From NCBI RefSeq assembly GCF_024753285.1, contig NZ_JANUGW010000015.1, positions 62,001 through 126,000 on the forward strand: a stretch of DNA of 64,000 bases. The letters run 5' to 3'. Shown here piece by piece: positions 43,487-52,887 of this stretch. The first letter of the stretch is position 1; each line of letters begins with the position of its first letter. The notes under the pieces are model-generated. The model saw only the letters and a program-made list of their open reading frames with translations, made no database searches and had not been told where the DNA came from. Made by a program: the position numbers and the translations under genes. This DNA comes from Massilia pinisoli. Its GTDB lineage: Bacteria; Pseudomonadota; Gammaproteobacteria; Burkholderiales; Burkholderiaceae_D.

Positions 43487-44251
43487 ATGAAAATCGCCAC
43501 CTGGAACGTCAACTCGCTGAAAGTACGCCTGCCGCACCTGCTCCAGTGGCTCGCCGCCAACCCCGTCGACGTGCTGTGCCTCCAGGAGACCAAGCTCACG
43601 GACGACAAGTTCCCCGTGGCCGAAATCAACGCGGCCGGCTACGAGGTCGTGTTCAGCGGCCAGAAGACGTATAACGGCGTGGCGATCCTGTCGCGCCTGC
43701 CGCTCGCGGACGTCGTGCGCAACAATCCGTACTACCAGGACGAGCAGCAACGCCTGATCGCCGCGACGATAGGCGGCGTGCGCATCATCTGCGCGTACGT
43801 GCCGAACGGCCAGGCTGTCGGCTCCGACAAGTATGCGTACAAACTGGGGTGGTTCGAAGCGCTGCGCCGGTGGGTCGGCGAGGAATTGAAGATCCACGAG
43901 CAATTCGCGATCCTGGGCGACTACAACATCGCCCCCGAGGACCGCGACGTGCACGACCCGGAACTGTGGGCCGGCCAGATCCACTGCTCCGACCTGGAGC
44001 GCGAAGCGCTGCGCGAACTGTGCGGCCTGGGACTCGTCGACGCATTCCGCCTGTTCGAGCAGCCCGAGAAGCAGTACAGCTGGTGGGACTACCGCCAGAT
44101 GGCGTTCCGCCGCAACCGCGGCCTGCGCATCGACCACATCCTGCTGTCGCAGGCGCTGGCGAAGCGTTGCGAGGCGTGCGCAATCGACCGCGAACCCCGC
44201 AAGTGGGAGCAGCCGTCGGACCACACGCCAGTGATCGCGACGATCGTCTAA
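43487..44251 (+). CDS. xth: exodeoxyribonuclease III
   Basis: A 254-residue DNA repair enzyme of the AP endonuclease family that cuts at abasic sites and trims 3' ends. MKIATWNVNSLKVRLPHLL starts the protein; LCLQETKLTDDKFP supplies the metal-binding glutamate, LGDYNIAPEDRDV the central catalytic Asp-Asn pair, and LRIDHILLS and PSDHTPVIATI the last Asp-His. Length is usual. The ATG at 43487 begins the conserved sequence; longer upstream frames are not conserved-looking. Confidence 0.96.
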   Translation: MKIATWNVNSLKVRLPHLLQWLAANPVDVLCLQETKLTDDKFPVAEINAAGYEVVFSGQKTYNGVAILSRLPLADVVRNNPYYQDEQQRLIAATIGGVRIICAYVPNGQAVGSDKYAYKLGWFEALRRWVGEELKIHEQFAILGDYNIAPEDRDVHDPELWAGQIHCSDLEREALRELCGLGLVDAFRLFEQPEKQYSWWDYRQMAFRRNRGLRIDHILLSQALAKRCEACAIDREPRKWEQPSDHTPVIATIV

Positions 44252-44260
44252 AACGGTACG

Positions 44261-44308
44261 GTGGGATACGCGTGGGCACGGGGATGCCAGAACATCGCCC
44301 GGCCTACG
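44261..44308. repeat. degenerate REP-like unit
   Basis: ACGCGTGGGCACGGGG (44268-44283), a middle of about 20 bases, and CCTACG (44303-44308) match the right-hand unit of the repeat family, with decay in the stem. It sits between convergent genes and again contains the stop codon (44304-44306) of the reverse-strand gene. Confidence 0.45.
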
Positions 44309-47156
44309 AATTTTGCAGAAGCGCCGGGATGGCCTCGGCATCCACCGGCCGCGCGAACAGATAGCCCTGCGCAAACTGGCACCCGGCGCGGCGCAGCAGC
44401 GCCAGCTGGGCCTCGTTCTCGACGCCCTCGGCCACGACAGCCATCTGCAAGCTTCCGGCCAGCGCCATGACCGCGGCGACGATGGCCTGGTCTTCGCTGC
44501 TCGTCTCCAGGTCGCGCACGAACGCGCGGTCGATCTTGATCTTGCGGACCGGGAAGCGCTTCAGGTACGCGAGGCTCGAATACCCGGTGCCGAAGTCGTC
44601 GATCGACAGGCGGATGCCCATGCTGTAGATCTGGCCCAGCGTCTCCAGTGTCTGCCCGCCGTGCTGCATCAGCGCCGTCTCCGTGATCTCGAATTCCAGC
44701 AGGCTCGGGTCGATGCCCGTGTCGTCGACGATCGAGCGGATGGCCTGCATCAGGCCTCGGTGCACAAACTGGCGCGCCGACAAGTTGACGGCGAGCGGGA
44801 GCGCCGGCAAGCCCGCGCGCTGCCATGCCATCGACTGCTCGCAGGCGCGCCGGATCACCCATTCGCCCACCGGCACGATCAACCCGTTCTCTTCCAGGAT
44901 CGGGATGAAGTCGTCGGGCGCCACGAGGCCCTGCTCCGGATGGCGCCAGCGCAGCAGCACTTCGAGGCCCTGCACGCGGCCGTCCTGCGTGCTGACGATG
45001 GGCTGGTAGAACAGCACGAATTCCTCGCGCAGCAGCGCACCGCGCAAGTGCGTCTCCAGCTCGAAATGGCGCGCGGCCGCCGCGTTCATCGGCTCCGCGT
45101 AGAACTGGTAGTTGTTGCGGCCGGCCGCCTTCGCGTAATACATCGCGGCGTCGGCCTTGCGCATCAGGCTCGCGACGTCGTGGCCGTCGTCCGGGTACAG
45201 GCAGATGCCGATCGACGGCGAGATGTGCAGGTCGCGGCCTTCGAAGTCGACGGGCGCCGCCAGCGCCTCGATGATCTTGTCGCCCACGAGACCGCACTCC
45301 TCGGCCGCGCGCACGCCCGGCACCAGCACGACGAATTCGTCGCCCCCGAGGCGCGCGACGGTGTCGCTCGCGCGCACGACGCGGCACAGGCGCCGCGCCA
45401 CTTCCTTCAGCAGGTGGTCGCCCGCCGCGTGGCCCAGCGAATCGTTGATCGTCTTGAAGCGGTCCAGGTCGATGAACAGCAGCGCGAGCTTCAGGCCTTC
45501 GCGCCGCGCCGCCAGCAGCGCGCGATCCAGCCGGTCGGACAGGAGCGCGCGGTTGGGCAGGCCCGTGAGCGCGTCGTGGTACGCCATGTGGTGGACGCGC
45601 GCCTCGGCCTGGCGCCGCTCGACGATCTCGGCCTGCAGCTCCGCCGTGCGTTCCTGCACGCGCACTTCGAGCTCGTCGCGCGCGCGCCGCAGCGCGTCCG
45701 CGGCCTCGCGCTGCGCCGTCACGTCGTCGATCAGCCAGACGCTGCGCCCGCCGCGGTCCGCCATGTCGAACGGCCGGCCCGACAGGCGCGCCCAGAAGCG
45801 CATGCCGTCGCGCCGCACCAGTTCATACTCCGCCATGTGCACGCGCCCCGCCTCGAAGTCGCGCCGGGTCTCGTCGCGCGCGCGCTGCCAGCCCGCGTCA
45901 TCGGGATACAGGTCGCGCACGGGCAGGCCCTCGATGCTGCCGCCATGGTGGCCGAACAGCTCTTCCATCTTGCGGTTGCAGTGCAAGGTCCGGCCGTTCT
46001 CGACGACGGCGATGCCCAGCACGGCGTTGTCGAGGATCGCCTGGTTTTCCAGCAGCGCGTTGCGCAGCGATTCCTCGGCAGCCTTTTCGCCCGTGCGGTC
46101 CTCGATCATCCAGACCATCGTGCCCGTGCCCAGCTCCTCCGGATTGACGGCATAGCCGATCAGGTTCACCCACATCGGCGTGCCGTTCCGGTGCACCATC
46201 GTCGTCTCGGTCTTGAACGAGCCGCCCGTGCGCAACACGCCGTATGCCTTGTCGCCCATGTCGACGAACGCGTCGTCGTCCGCGTACAGCACGCGCGTCG
46301 GCTGGCCCAGCACCTCGCCGGGCCCGTAGCCGAACATCGCGCCGAAGCAATCGTTGTAGCGCGTGATGATGCGCTCGCGCGTGAAGAAGATGCCGATCGA
46401 CGCATTCGTCATGATGGCCTGGATCTCCGTCAGCGCCTGGCGCGCCTCCGTGACGTCTTCCACGATCCACACCGTGCCCGCCTCGCGCGCGCTCATGTCG
46501 ACAGCCTTCGCGCGGATGCGGCACCAGATCGTGCTGCCGTCGCGGCGGCGCAGCGGCACTTCGCTCTTCTCGAACAGGCTGCCCGTCGTCAGCACGAGGA
46601 CGGCCTCGCCGATGAACGCCTCGTACATGGCGCGCGTGGCGAAGACCTTCGCCGGGGTATGGTTGATCAGTTCTTCCGGCGTGTAGCCGAGCATCCCGGC
46701 CATCCGCGGATTGCACGACTTGACGAGGTCGGGCAACGTGACGGCGATGCCCACCGGCGCATGCTCGACGACGGCAGCCTGTTCCAGCAAGCGCCCGCGC
46801 AGCGCGGACTGGCCGTCGCCGAGCGTGAGCACGTCGCCGAATACGAAGACGGCACCACCGGCCGGCAGCGGCTTCGCGCGCACTTCGACGGGACGGCCGC
46901 GCAGGCCGCGGTCGAGCAAGCCATCCCAGCGGCGCTCGCCGGCCAGCGACAGGCGGATCTCGACCGCCATCGCGGCCGCCGTGTGCGCGCAGAACAGCGA
47001 CACCAGCGCACGCCCGTCGACGGCGCCGCCGGCCAGCTCGACGAGCGCCGCGTTCGCGGCCCAGATCCTGCCTTCGCCGTCGCAGGCGCAAGCCGGCGCC
47101 GCAATCAATGCCAGCGCCTCGGCCACCAAGGCCGGTGTGTTCGTTCCCCGATCCAT
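44304..47156 (-). CDS. multi-PAS GGDEF-EAL signalling protein
   Basis: A 950-residue soluble protein. About four PAS domains (roughly 10-110, 125-245, 250-370, 375-500) are followed by a coiled coil, a GGDEF domain with an intact GGDEF at 604-608, and an EAL domain. The first EAL motif reads EVL (Glu732) but the glutamate is kept, and NLSARQF, EITETALM, DDFGTGYSS, KIKID and VAEGVE are all intact. Both cyclase and phosphodiesterase activities are therefore possible. GAAGAGGG precedes the ATG. It is a single-gene unit, about 120 bases from prpF. Confidence 0.93.
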   Translation of the reverse strand: MDRGTNTPALVAEALALIAAPACACDGEGRIWAANAALVELAGGAVDGRALVSLFCAHTAAAMAVEIRLSLAGERRWDGLLDRGLRGRPVEVRAKPLPAGGAVFVFGDVLTLGDGQSALRGRLLEQAAVVEHAPVGIAVTLPDLVKSCNPRMAGMLGYTPEELINHTPAKVFATRAMYEAFIGEAVLVLTTGSLFEKSEVPLRRRDGSTIWCRIRAKAVDMSAREAGTVWIVEDVTEARQALTEIQAIMTNASIGIFFTRERIITRYNDCFGAMFGYGPGEVLGQPTRVLYADDDAFVDMGDKAYGVLRTGGSFKTETTMVHRNGTPMWVNLIGYAVNPEELGTGTMVWMIEDRTGEKAAEESLRNALLENQAILDNAVLGIAVVENGRTLHCNRKMEELFGHHGGSIEGLPVRDLYPDDAGWQRARDETRRDFEAGRVHMAEYELVRRDGMRFWARLSGRPFDMADRGGRSVWLIDDVTAQREAADALRRARDELEVRVQERTAELQAEIVERRQAEARVHHMAYHDALTGLPNRALLSDRLDRALLAARREGLKLALLFIDLDRFKTINDSLGHAAGDHLLKEVARRLCRVVRASDTVARLGGDEFVVLVPGVRAAEECGLVGDKIIEALAAPVDFEGRDLHISPSIGICLYPDDGHDVASLMRKADAAMYYAKAAGRNNYQFYAEPMNAAAARHFELETHLRGALLREEFVLFYQPIVSTQDGRVQGLEVLLRWRHPEQGLVAPDDFIPILEENGLIVPVGEWVIRRACEQSMAWQRAGLPALPLAVNLSARQFVHRGLMQAIRSIVDDTGIDPSLLEFEITETALMQHGGQTLETLGQIYSMGIRLSIDDFGTGYSSLAYLKRFPVRKIKIDRAFVRDLETSSEDQAIVAAVMALAGSLQMAVVAEGVENEAQLALLRRAGCQFAQGYLFARPVDAEAIPALLQNS

Positions 47157-47281
47157 CCCTCTTCCCGGCTAGCCTATTGACAAGGCTATTTGTCGATTTT
47201 TGGGTGGATCATAGCTGAAAATGTTCGTAATTTATCGTTTGGAAACACTAAATTCAGCGGATGACGCTAGGCAACAACGGT

Positions 47282-48472
47282 TCAGAACGCGTCACCCGGC
47301 ACGCGCACCCAGCCTTCCATCAGGACGCGTGCGCTACGACTCATGACGGCCTTCGTGACGACCCAGTCGCCGCCGTCCTGGCGCGCCTCGGCGCCCACGC
47401 GCAGCACGCCGGACGGATGCCCGAAGCGCACGGCCTCGTGCGCGCGCCCGCCCGCGGCGAGGCTCACGAGCGTGCCCGGAATCGCGGCCGCCGTGCCGAT
47501 GGCGACGGCCGCCGTCCCCATCATCGCGTGGTGCAGCTTGCCCATCGACAGCGCGCGTACGAGCAGGTCGATGTCGTCCGCCTCCACGCGCTTGCCGCTC
47601 GACGCGACATAGCCTGCCGGCGGCGCCACGAACGCGACTTTCGGCGTGTGCTGGCGCCGCGCCGCCTCCTCCACGTGCGCGATGAGGCCCATGCGCATGG
47701 CGCCGTACGCGCGGATGGTCTCGAACATCGCCAGCGCCTTCGGGTCGCCGTTGACGGCGTCCTGCAGTTCCATGCCCGTGTAGCCGATGTCGGCCGCGTT
47801 CACGAAGACGGTCGGGATGCCGGCGTTGATCAGCGTGGCTTTCAGCGTGCCGACGCCGGGTACCTCGAGGTCGTCGACCAGGTTCCCGGTCGGGAACATC
47901 GCGCCGCCGCCCTCGCCCTCGTCGGCGGCCGGGTCCATGAATTCGAGCTGCACTTCGGCCGCGGGGAACGTGACGCCGTCCAGTTCGAAGTCGCCCGTCT
48001 CCTGCACCTGGCCGTTCGTGACGGGCACGTGGGCGACGATCGTCTTGTTGATGTTGGCCTGCCAGATGCGCACGGTGACGATACCGTTGTCCGGGATGCG
48101 GGCGGGATCGATGAAGCCGTTGGCGATGGCGTACGGCCCGACCGCGGCGGACAGGTTGCCGCAGTTGCCGCTCCAGTCGACGAACGGCTTGTCGATGGCG
48201 ACCTGGCCGAACAGATAGTCGACGTCGTGGCCGGGCCGCGTACTGGGCGCCACGATGACGGTCTTGCTCGTGCTGGACGTGGCGCCGCCCATGCCGTCGA
48301 TGTGCTTGGCGTACGGGTCGGGGCTGCCGATCACGCGCAGCAGCAGCTTGTCGCGCGCCTCGCCGGGGACTTGCGCCGCTTGCGGCAGGTCCTGCAGGCG
48401 GAAGAAGACGCCTTTGCTCGTCCCGCCGCGCATGTAGACGGCGGGGATCTTGATTTGGGGTGCGTGGGCCAT
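47282..48472 (-). CDS. prpF: 2-methylaconitate isomerase / AcnD accessory protein PrpF
   Basis: A 396-residue protein of the diaminopimelate-epimerase-like fold that isomerises trans- to cis-2-methylaconitate in the AcnD version of the methylcitrate cycle. Family marks are AVYMRGGTSKGVFFR at the start, GGATSSTSKTVIV near 65, DWSGNCGNLSAAVGPYAI with the active-site cysteine, and AHVEEAARRQHTPKVAFV. It is the last gene of the prp group, 102 bases after acnD with a hairpin repeat between. Confidence 0.95.
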   Translation of the reverse strand: MAHAPQIKIPAVYMRGGTSKGVFFRLQDLPQAAQVPGEARDKLLLRVIGSPDPYAKHIDGMGGATSSTSKTVIVAPSTRPGHDVDYLFGQVAIDKPFVDWSGNCGNLSAAVGPYAIANGFIDPARIPDNGIVTVRIWQANINKTIVAHVPVTNGQVQETGDFELDGVTFPAAEVQLEFMDPAADEGEGGGAMFPTGNLVDDLEVPGVGTLKATLINAGIPTVFVNAADIGYTGMELQDAVNGDPKALAMFETIRAYGAMRMGLIAHVEEAARRQHTPKVAFVAPPAGYVASSGKRVEADDIDLLVRALSMGKLHHAMMGTAAVAIGTAAAIPGTLVSLAAGGRAHEAVRFGHPSGVLRVGAEARQDGGDWVVTKAVMSRSARVLMEGWVRVPGDAF

Positions 48473-48518
48473 GTGTTTGTCTTTCGTTGAATGCGCGCGG
48501 TGTTCAAACGTGCGTCGA

Positions 48519-48547
48519 ACGCGTGGACGGCAGAGCCGTCCACGCGT
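48519..48547. repeat. REP-like hairpin between acnD and prpF
   Basis: ACGCGTGGACGGC, loop AGA, GCCGTCCACGCGT: a perfect 13-base stem of the same family as the element at 481-594. Lying inside an operon, it may lower or stabilise the mRNA of the downstream prpF. Confidence 0.8.
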
Positions 48548-48574
48548 CCAACCGGCGCATGAACAACCACGACG

Positions 48575-51175
48575 TTATGCGGCGACCTTGGAAGACGCGA
48601 GGAAGTCCTGCGCGAACCGCTGCAGCACCCCGCCCGCCTCGTAGATCGACACTTCCTCGGCCGTGTCGAGACGGCAGGTCACGGGCACCTCGACGGTGTC
48701 GCCATTGCGCCGATGGATCACGAGCGTCAACGCAGCGCGCGGCGTGCGCTCGCCCACGACGTCGAACGTCTCCGTACCGTCGATGCCCAGGGTGAGACGC
48801 GTGGTGCCCGCCTGGAATTCCAGCGGCAGCACGCCCATGCCGACGAGGTTCGTGCGGTGGATGCGCTCGAACCCTTCCGCCACGATCGCTTCCACACCCG
48901 CGAGGCGCACACCTTTCGCGGCCCAGTCGCGCGACGAGCCCTGGCCATAGTCGGCGCCCGCGATCACGATCAGCGGCTGCTTGCGCTCCATGTACGTCTC
49001 GATCGCTTCCCACATGCGCGTGACCGTGCCGTCCGGCTCGATGCGCGCGAGCGAACCGGCACGCACGCTGCCATCCGTATTGCGCACCATCTCGTTCTTG
49101 AGCGTGGGATTCGCGAACGTGGCGCGCTGCGCCGTCAGGTGGTCGCCGCGGTGCGTCGCGTACGAATTGAAGTCTTCTTCGGGCAGTCCCATCTTCGCGA
49201 GGTATTCGCCCGCGGCGCTGTCGGCCATGATCGCGTTCGACGGCGACAGGTGGTCCGTCGTGATGTTGTCGCCCAGGACCGCCAGCGGCCGCATGCCCGT
49301 CAGCGTGCGTTCTCCGGCGAGCGCGCCTTCCCAGTACGGCGGGCGGCGGATGTAGGTGCTCATCGGGCGCCAGTCGTACAGCGGCGAGACCGATTCACCA
49401 CCCTCTTCGCGCCGTGCGAACATGATGTCGTAGACCTTGCGGAACTGCTGCGGCTTCACGGCCCGTTCGACGACGGCATCGATCTCCGCGTCGCTCGGCC
49501 AGATGTCGGCCAACCGCACCGGCTTGCCGTCGGCGTCGACGCCCAGCACGTCCTTCTCGATGTCGAAGCGGATCGTGCCCGCGATCGCGTACGCGACGAC
49601 GAGCGCCGGCGACGCGAGGAACGCCTGCTTCGCATACGGGTGGATGCGGCCGTCGAAATTGCGGTTGCCCGACAGGACCGCCGTCGCGTACAGGTCGCGG
49701 TCGATGATCTCCTGCTGGATCGCCGGATCGAGCGCGCCGGACATGCCATTACACGTCGTGCAGGCGAAGGCAACGACGCCGAAGCCCAGTTGTTCCAGTT
49801 CCGGCAACAGCCCTGCTTCGTCGAGGTACATCGGCACGGTCTTGGAGCCCGGCGCGAGCGACGACTTCACCCACGGCTTGCGCGCGAGCCCGCGCGCGTT
49901 CGCGTTGCGCGCGAGGAGGCCCGCCGCGACCATGTTGCGCGGGTTGTTCGTATTCGTGCAGCTCGTGATCGCGGCGATGATGACGGCACCGTCAGGCATC
50001 TTGCCCGGCTCGTTCTCGACGACGCCCGTGATGCCGTGCTGCGCCAGATCCGACGTCGGCACGCGCTTGTGCGGATTCGACGGGCCGGCGATGTTGCGCA
50101 CAACGGTGGACAGGTCGAAGCGGAGCGTGCGCTCATACTGCACGTTCTTCAAAGTGTCGGCCCACAACCCCGTTTCCTTCGCATACAGCTCGACCAGCTT
50201 CACGAGCTCGTCGTCGCGTCCGGTCAACTTCAGGTACTTGATGGTCTGCTCGTCGATGGCGAACATCGCGGCGGTTGCACCGTATTCGGGTGCCATGTTT
50301 GAGATCGTCGCGCGGTCGCCCAGCGTGAGGTTCGCGGCGCCTTCGCCGTAGAACTCGAGGTACGCGGACACGACCTTCGACTTGCGCAGGAATTCCGTCA
50401 GCGCCAGCACGATGTCGGTCGCGGTGATGCCCGGTTGCGGCTTGCCCGTCAATTCGACGCCGACGATGTCCGGCAGGCGCATGTACGACGCGCGGCCCAG
50501 CATGACGCTTTCCGCTTCGAGACCCCCGACGCCGATCGCGATGACGCCGAGCGCATCGACCATTGGCGTGTGCGAGTCGGTGCCGACGAGCGTGTCCGGG
50601 AACGCGACGCCGTCCTTCACCTGCACGACGGGGCTCATGCGCTCCAGGTTGATCTGGTGGAGGATGCCGTTCCCCGGCGGGATCACGTCGACGTTCTCGA
50701 ATGCCTTCTTCGTCCATTCGATGAAGTGGAAGCGGTCTTCGTTGCGGCGGTCCTCGATGGCGCGGTTTTTCTCGAACGCGTCCGGATCGAAGCCGCCGCA
50801 TTCGACGGCGAGCGAGTGGTCGACGACGAGCTGCGTCGGCACGACCGGGTTCACGAGTGCCGGGTTGCCGCCCTCCTTCGCGATGGCGTCGCGCAGGCCG
50901 GCCAGGTCGACGAGGGCCGTCTGGCCGAGGATGTCGTGGCAGACGACGCGCGCGGGGTACCAGGGGAAATCGAGGTCGCGCTTACGTTCGATGAGCTGCT
51001 TCAGCGAGGGCACCAGCGCGACGGGATCGCAGCGGCGCACGAGGTTTTCGGCCAGCACGCGCGACGTGTACGGCAGGGTGTCCCAGGCGCCGGGCTGGAT
51101 GTCGTCGACGGCGGCGCGCGCGTCGAAGTAGTGGAGTTGCGTGCCGTGCAGGGGCTTGCGATATTGACTGTTCAT
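48575..51175 (-). CDS. acnD: Fe/S-dependent 2-methylisocitrate dehydratase AcnD
   Basis: An 866-residue aconitase-family enzyme that dehydrates 2-methylcitrate. The [4Fe-4S] cysteines lie in AAITSCTNTNNP and ACTTCNG. Substrate-site stretches such as VGTDSHTPMVDALGV and GADYGQGSSRDWAAKG in the swivel domain are intact. AcnD needs PrpF, which is present next to it, and replaces PrpD. The ATG at 51175 lies in an ATGA overlap with the GNAT gene; longer frames were rejected. Confidence 0.95.
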   Translation of the reverse strand: MNSQYRKPLHGTQLHYFDARAAVDDIQPGAWDTLPYTSRVLAENLVRRCDPVALVPSLKQLIERKRDLDFPWYPARVVCHDILGQTALVDLAGLRDAIAKEGGNPALVNPVVPTQLVVDHSLAVECGGFDPDAFEKNRAIEDRRNEDRFHFIEWTKKAFENVDVIPPGNGILHQINLERMSPVVQVKDGVAFPDTLVGTDSHTPMVDALGVIAIGVGGLEAESVMLGRASYMRLPDIVGVELTGKPQPGITATDIVLALTEFLRKSKVVSAYLEFYGEGAANLTLGDRATISNMAPEYGATAAMFAIDEQTIKYLKLTGRDDELVKLVELYAKETGLWADTLKNVQYERTLRFDLSTVVRNIAGPSNPHKRVPTSDLAQHGITGVVENEPGKMPDGAVIIAAITSCTNTNNPRNMVAAGLLARNANARGLARKPWVKSSLAPGSKTVPMYLDEAGLLPELEQLGFGVVAFACTTCNGMSGALDPAIQQEIIDRDLYATAVLSGNRNFDGRIHPYAKQAFLASPALVVAYAIAGTIRFDIEKDVLGVDADGKPVRLADIWPSDAEIDAVVERAVKPQQFRKVYDIMFARREEGGESVSPLYDWRPMSTYIRRPPYWEGALAGERTLTGMRPLAVLGDNITTDHLSPSNAIMADSAAGEYLAKMGLPEEDFNSYATHRGDHLTAQRATFANPTLKNEMVRNTDGSVRAGSLARIEPDGTVTRMWEAIETYMERKQPLIVIAGADYGQGSSRDWAAKGVRLAGVEAIVAEGFERIHRTNLVGMGVLPLEFQAGTTRLTLGIDGTETFDVVGERTPRAALTLVIHRRNGDTVEVPVTCRLDTAEEVSIYEAGGVLQRFAQDFLASSKVAA

Positions 51176-51708
51176 GGCGTTGCCTGTGAAACGAGAGAGA
51201 GGTGCAGGTGGTGCAGCGCACGGTACCCGCCCTCGTGGTAAATGGCGTCCGGCTCGACGCCGAAGGATTGGAAGCCGAAGGCGTCGTACAGCCGCCGCGC
51301 GGGCAGGTTGCCGTCGATGAGCTTCAAGGTCAGGCGGCGCAGGTGGCCGAGCGAACGGGCGTGATCGATCAGGTGCGCGGTCAGCAGGCGCCCCACACCG
51401 GCGCGCTGGTGGCTGCGCGTGACCATCAGGCTGCTCAGCATCGCCGAATGGTGCAGCCGGCTGCCCTTCTTCGCGCACAGGCAGATGACGCCAGCGAGCA
51501 GGTCGCCGTCGAACGCGCCGAACCACGTGTAGTCGGGCAGCGCCAGCCGGTCGGCATGCCAGGTTTCCGATTGCGCGAGCGCGTCTTCGTACGCGGGGCC
51601 GTGCGCGTACTGGAAATCGCGCAGGTTTTCCAGGCGCAGCGCGCGGTAGGCCGCGACGTCCGCGGCGCCGAGGGGACGGATGTGGATGCCGCCGGCGTCC
51701 ATCTTCAT
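51172..51708 (-). CDS. GNAT-family N-acetyltransferase inside the prp operon
   Basis: A 178-residue acetyltransferase. The acetyl-CoA pyrophosphate loop is seen as QRAGVGRLL after the SSLMVTRSH strand, and the last part, LIDGNLPARRLYDAFGFQSFG, is typical of enzymes that acetylate proteins or small amines. It is joined by ATGA overlaps to prpC before it and to acnD after it, so it is a fixed part of the operon and not a passenger. Its substrate is unknown. One idea is that it modifies a propionate-pathway enzyme, since acyl-CoA synthetases are often controlled by lysine acetylation; this is inference. Confidence 0.85.
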   Translation of the reverse strand: MKMDAGGIHIRPLGAADVAAYRALRLENLRDFQYAHGPAYEDALAQSETWHADRLALPDYTWFGAFDGDLLAGVICLCAKKGSRLHHSAMLSSLMVTRSHQRAGVGRLLTAHLIDHARSLGHLRRLTLKLIDGNLPARRLYDAFGFQSFGVEPDAIYHEGGYRALHHLHLSLVSQATP

Positions 51709-52865
51709 TTGCGGTCCGCGAGGGGCACGAACTGCAGGTCTTCCGGGCCGACGTAGTTCGCGCTCGGGCGGATGATCTTGTTGTCGATGCGCTGCTCGAT
51801 GACGTGCGCCGACCAGCCGGACGTGCGCGAGATGACGAACAGCGGCGTGAACATCGCCGTCGGCACGCCCATCATGTGGTACGAGACGGCCGAGAACCAG
51901 TCGAGATTCGGGAACATCTTCTTCACTTCCCACATGACGGATTCGAGGCGCTCGGCGATATCGAACATCTTCATCGAGCCTGCTTCGTGCGACAACGTGC
52001 GCGCCACCTCCTTGATCACCTTGTTGCGCGGGTCCGAGATCGTGTACACCGGGTGGCCGAAGCCGATCACGACTTCCTTGTTCGCCACGCGGTTGCGGAT
52101 GTCCGCTTCCGCCTCGTCCGCGTTTTCGTAGCGCTTCTGGATGTCGAACGCCGCTTCGTTGGCGCCGCCGTGCTTCGGACCGCGCAGCGCGCCGATCGCG
52201 CCCGTGATGGCGGAATAGATGTCGGAGCCCGTGCCGGCGATGACGCGGCCCGTGAACGTGGACGCGTTGAACTCGTGTTCCGCGTACAGGATCAGCGACG
52301 TGTGCATTGCCTTCACCCACTCGTCGGACGGCTTCGCGCCGTGCAGCAGGTGCAGGAAGTGGCCGCCGATCGAATCGTCGTCCGTCTCCACGTCGATGCG
52401 TTTGCCGTTGTGGCTGTAGTGGTACCAGTACAGCAGCATCGAGCCGAACGACGCCATCAGGCGGTCGGCGATGTCGCGCGCGCCGGCGATGTTGTGGTCG
52501 TCTTTTTCCGGCAGCACGCAGCCGAGTACCGAGACGCCCGTGCGCATCACGTCCATCGGATGCGCGCCGGCCGGCAGCGCTTCCAGCGCGGCTTTCACCG
52601 CCTGCGGAAGGCCGCGCAGCGATTTCAGCTTCGCCTTGTAGCCACGCAGCTCCGCATTGTTCGGCAGCTTGCCGTGCACGAGCAGGTAGGCGATTTCCTC
52701 GAACTCGCTGTTGTCGGCGACGTCCAGGATGTCGTAGCCGCGGTAGTGCAGGTCGTTGCCGGAACGGCCCACGGAGCACAGCGCCGTGTTGCCGGCGGCG
52801 ACGCCGGACAGGGCGACGGATTTCTTCGGCTTGAACGTTGGGGTATCGGTCTTCACATCGGTCAT
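51705..52865 (-). CDS. prpC: 2-methylcitrate synthase
   Basis: A 386-residue citrate-synthase-fold enzyme that condenses propionyl-CoA with oxaloacetate. Active-site stretches are seen in YYWYHYSHNG near 140, the HGGANEAAF histidine loop near 225, and VIGFGHPVYTISDPRNKVIK near 265. It is short, as methylcitrate synthases are. It follows prpB by 22 bases, and its stop overlaps the GNAT start. Confidence 0.95.
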   Translation of the reverse strand: MTDVKTDTPTFKPKKSVALSGVAAGNTALCSVGRSGNDLHYRGYDILDVADNSEFEEIAYLLVHGKLPNNAELRGYKAKLKSLRGLPQAVKAALEALPAGAHPMDVMRTGVSVLGCVLPEKDDHNIAGARDIADRLMASFGSMLLYWYHYSHNGKRIDVETDDDSIGGHFLHLLHGAKPSDEWVKAMHTSLILYAEHEFNASTFTGRVIAGTGSDIYSAITGAIGALRGPKHGGANEAAFDIQKRYENADEAEADIRNRVANKEVVIGFGHPVYTISDPRNKVIKEVARTLSHEAGSMKMFDIAERLESVMWEVKKMFPNLDWFSAVSYHMMGVPTAMFTPLFVISRTSGWSAHVIEQRIDNKIIRPSANYVGPEDLQFVPLADRK

Positions 52866-52887
52866 CGTAGTCTCCTTTTATTTCGCT

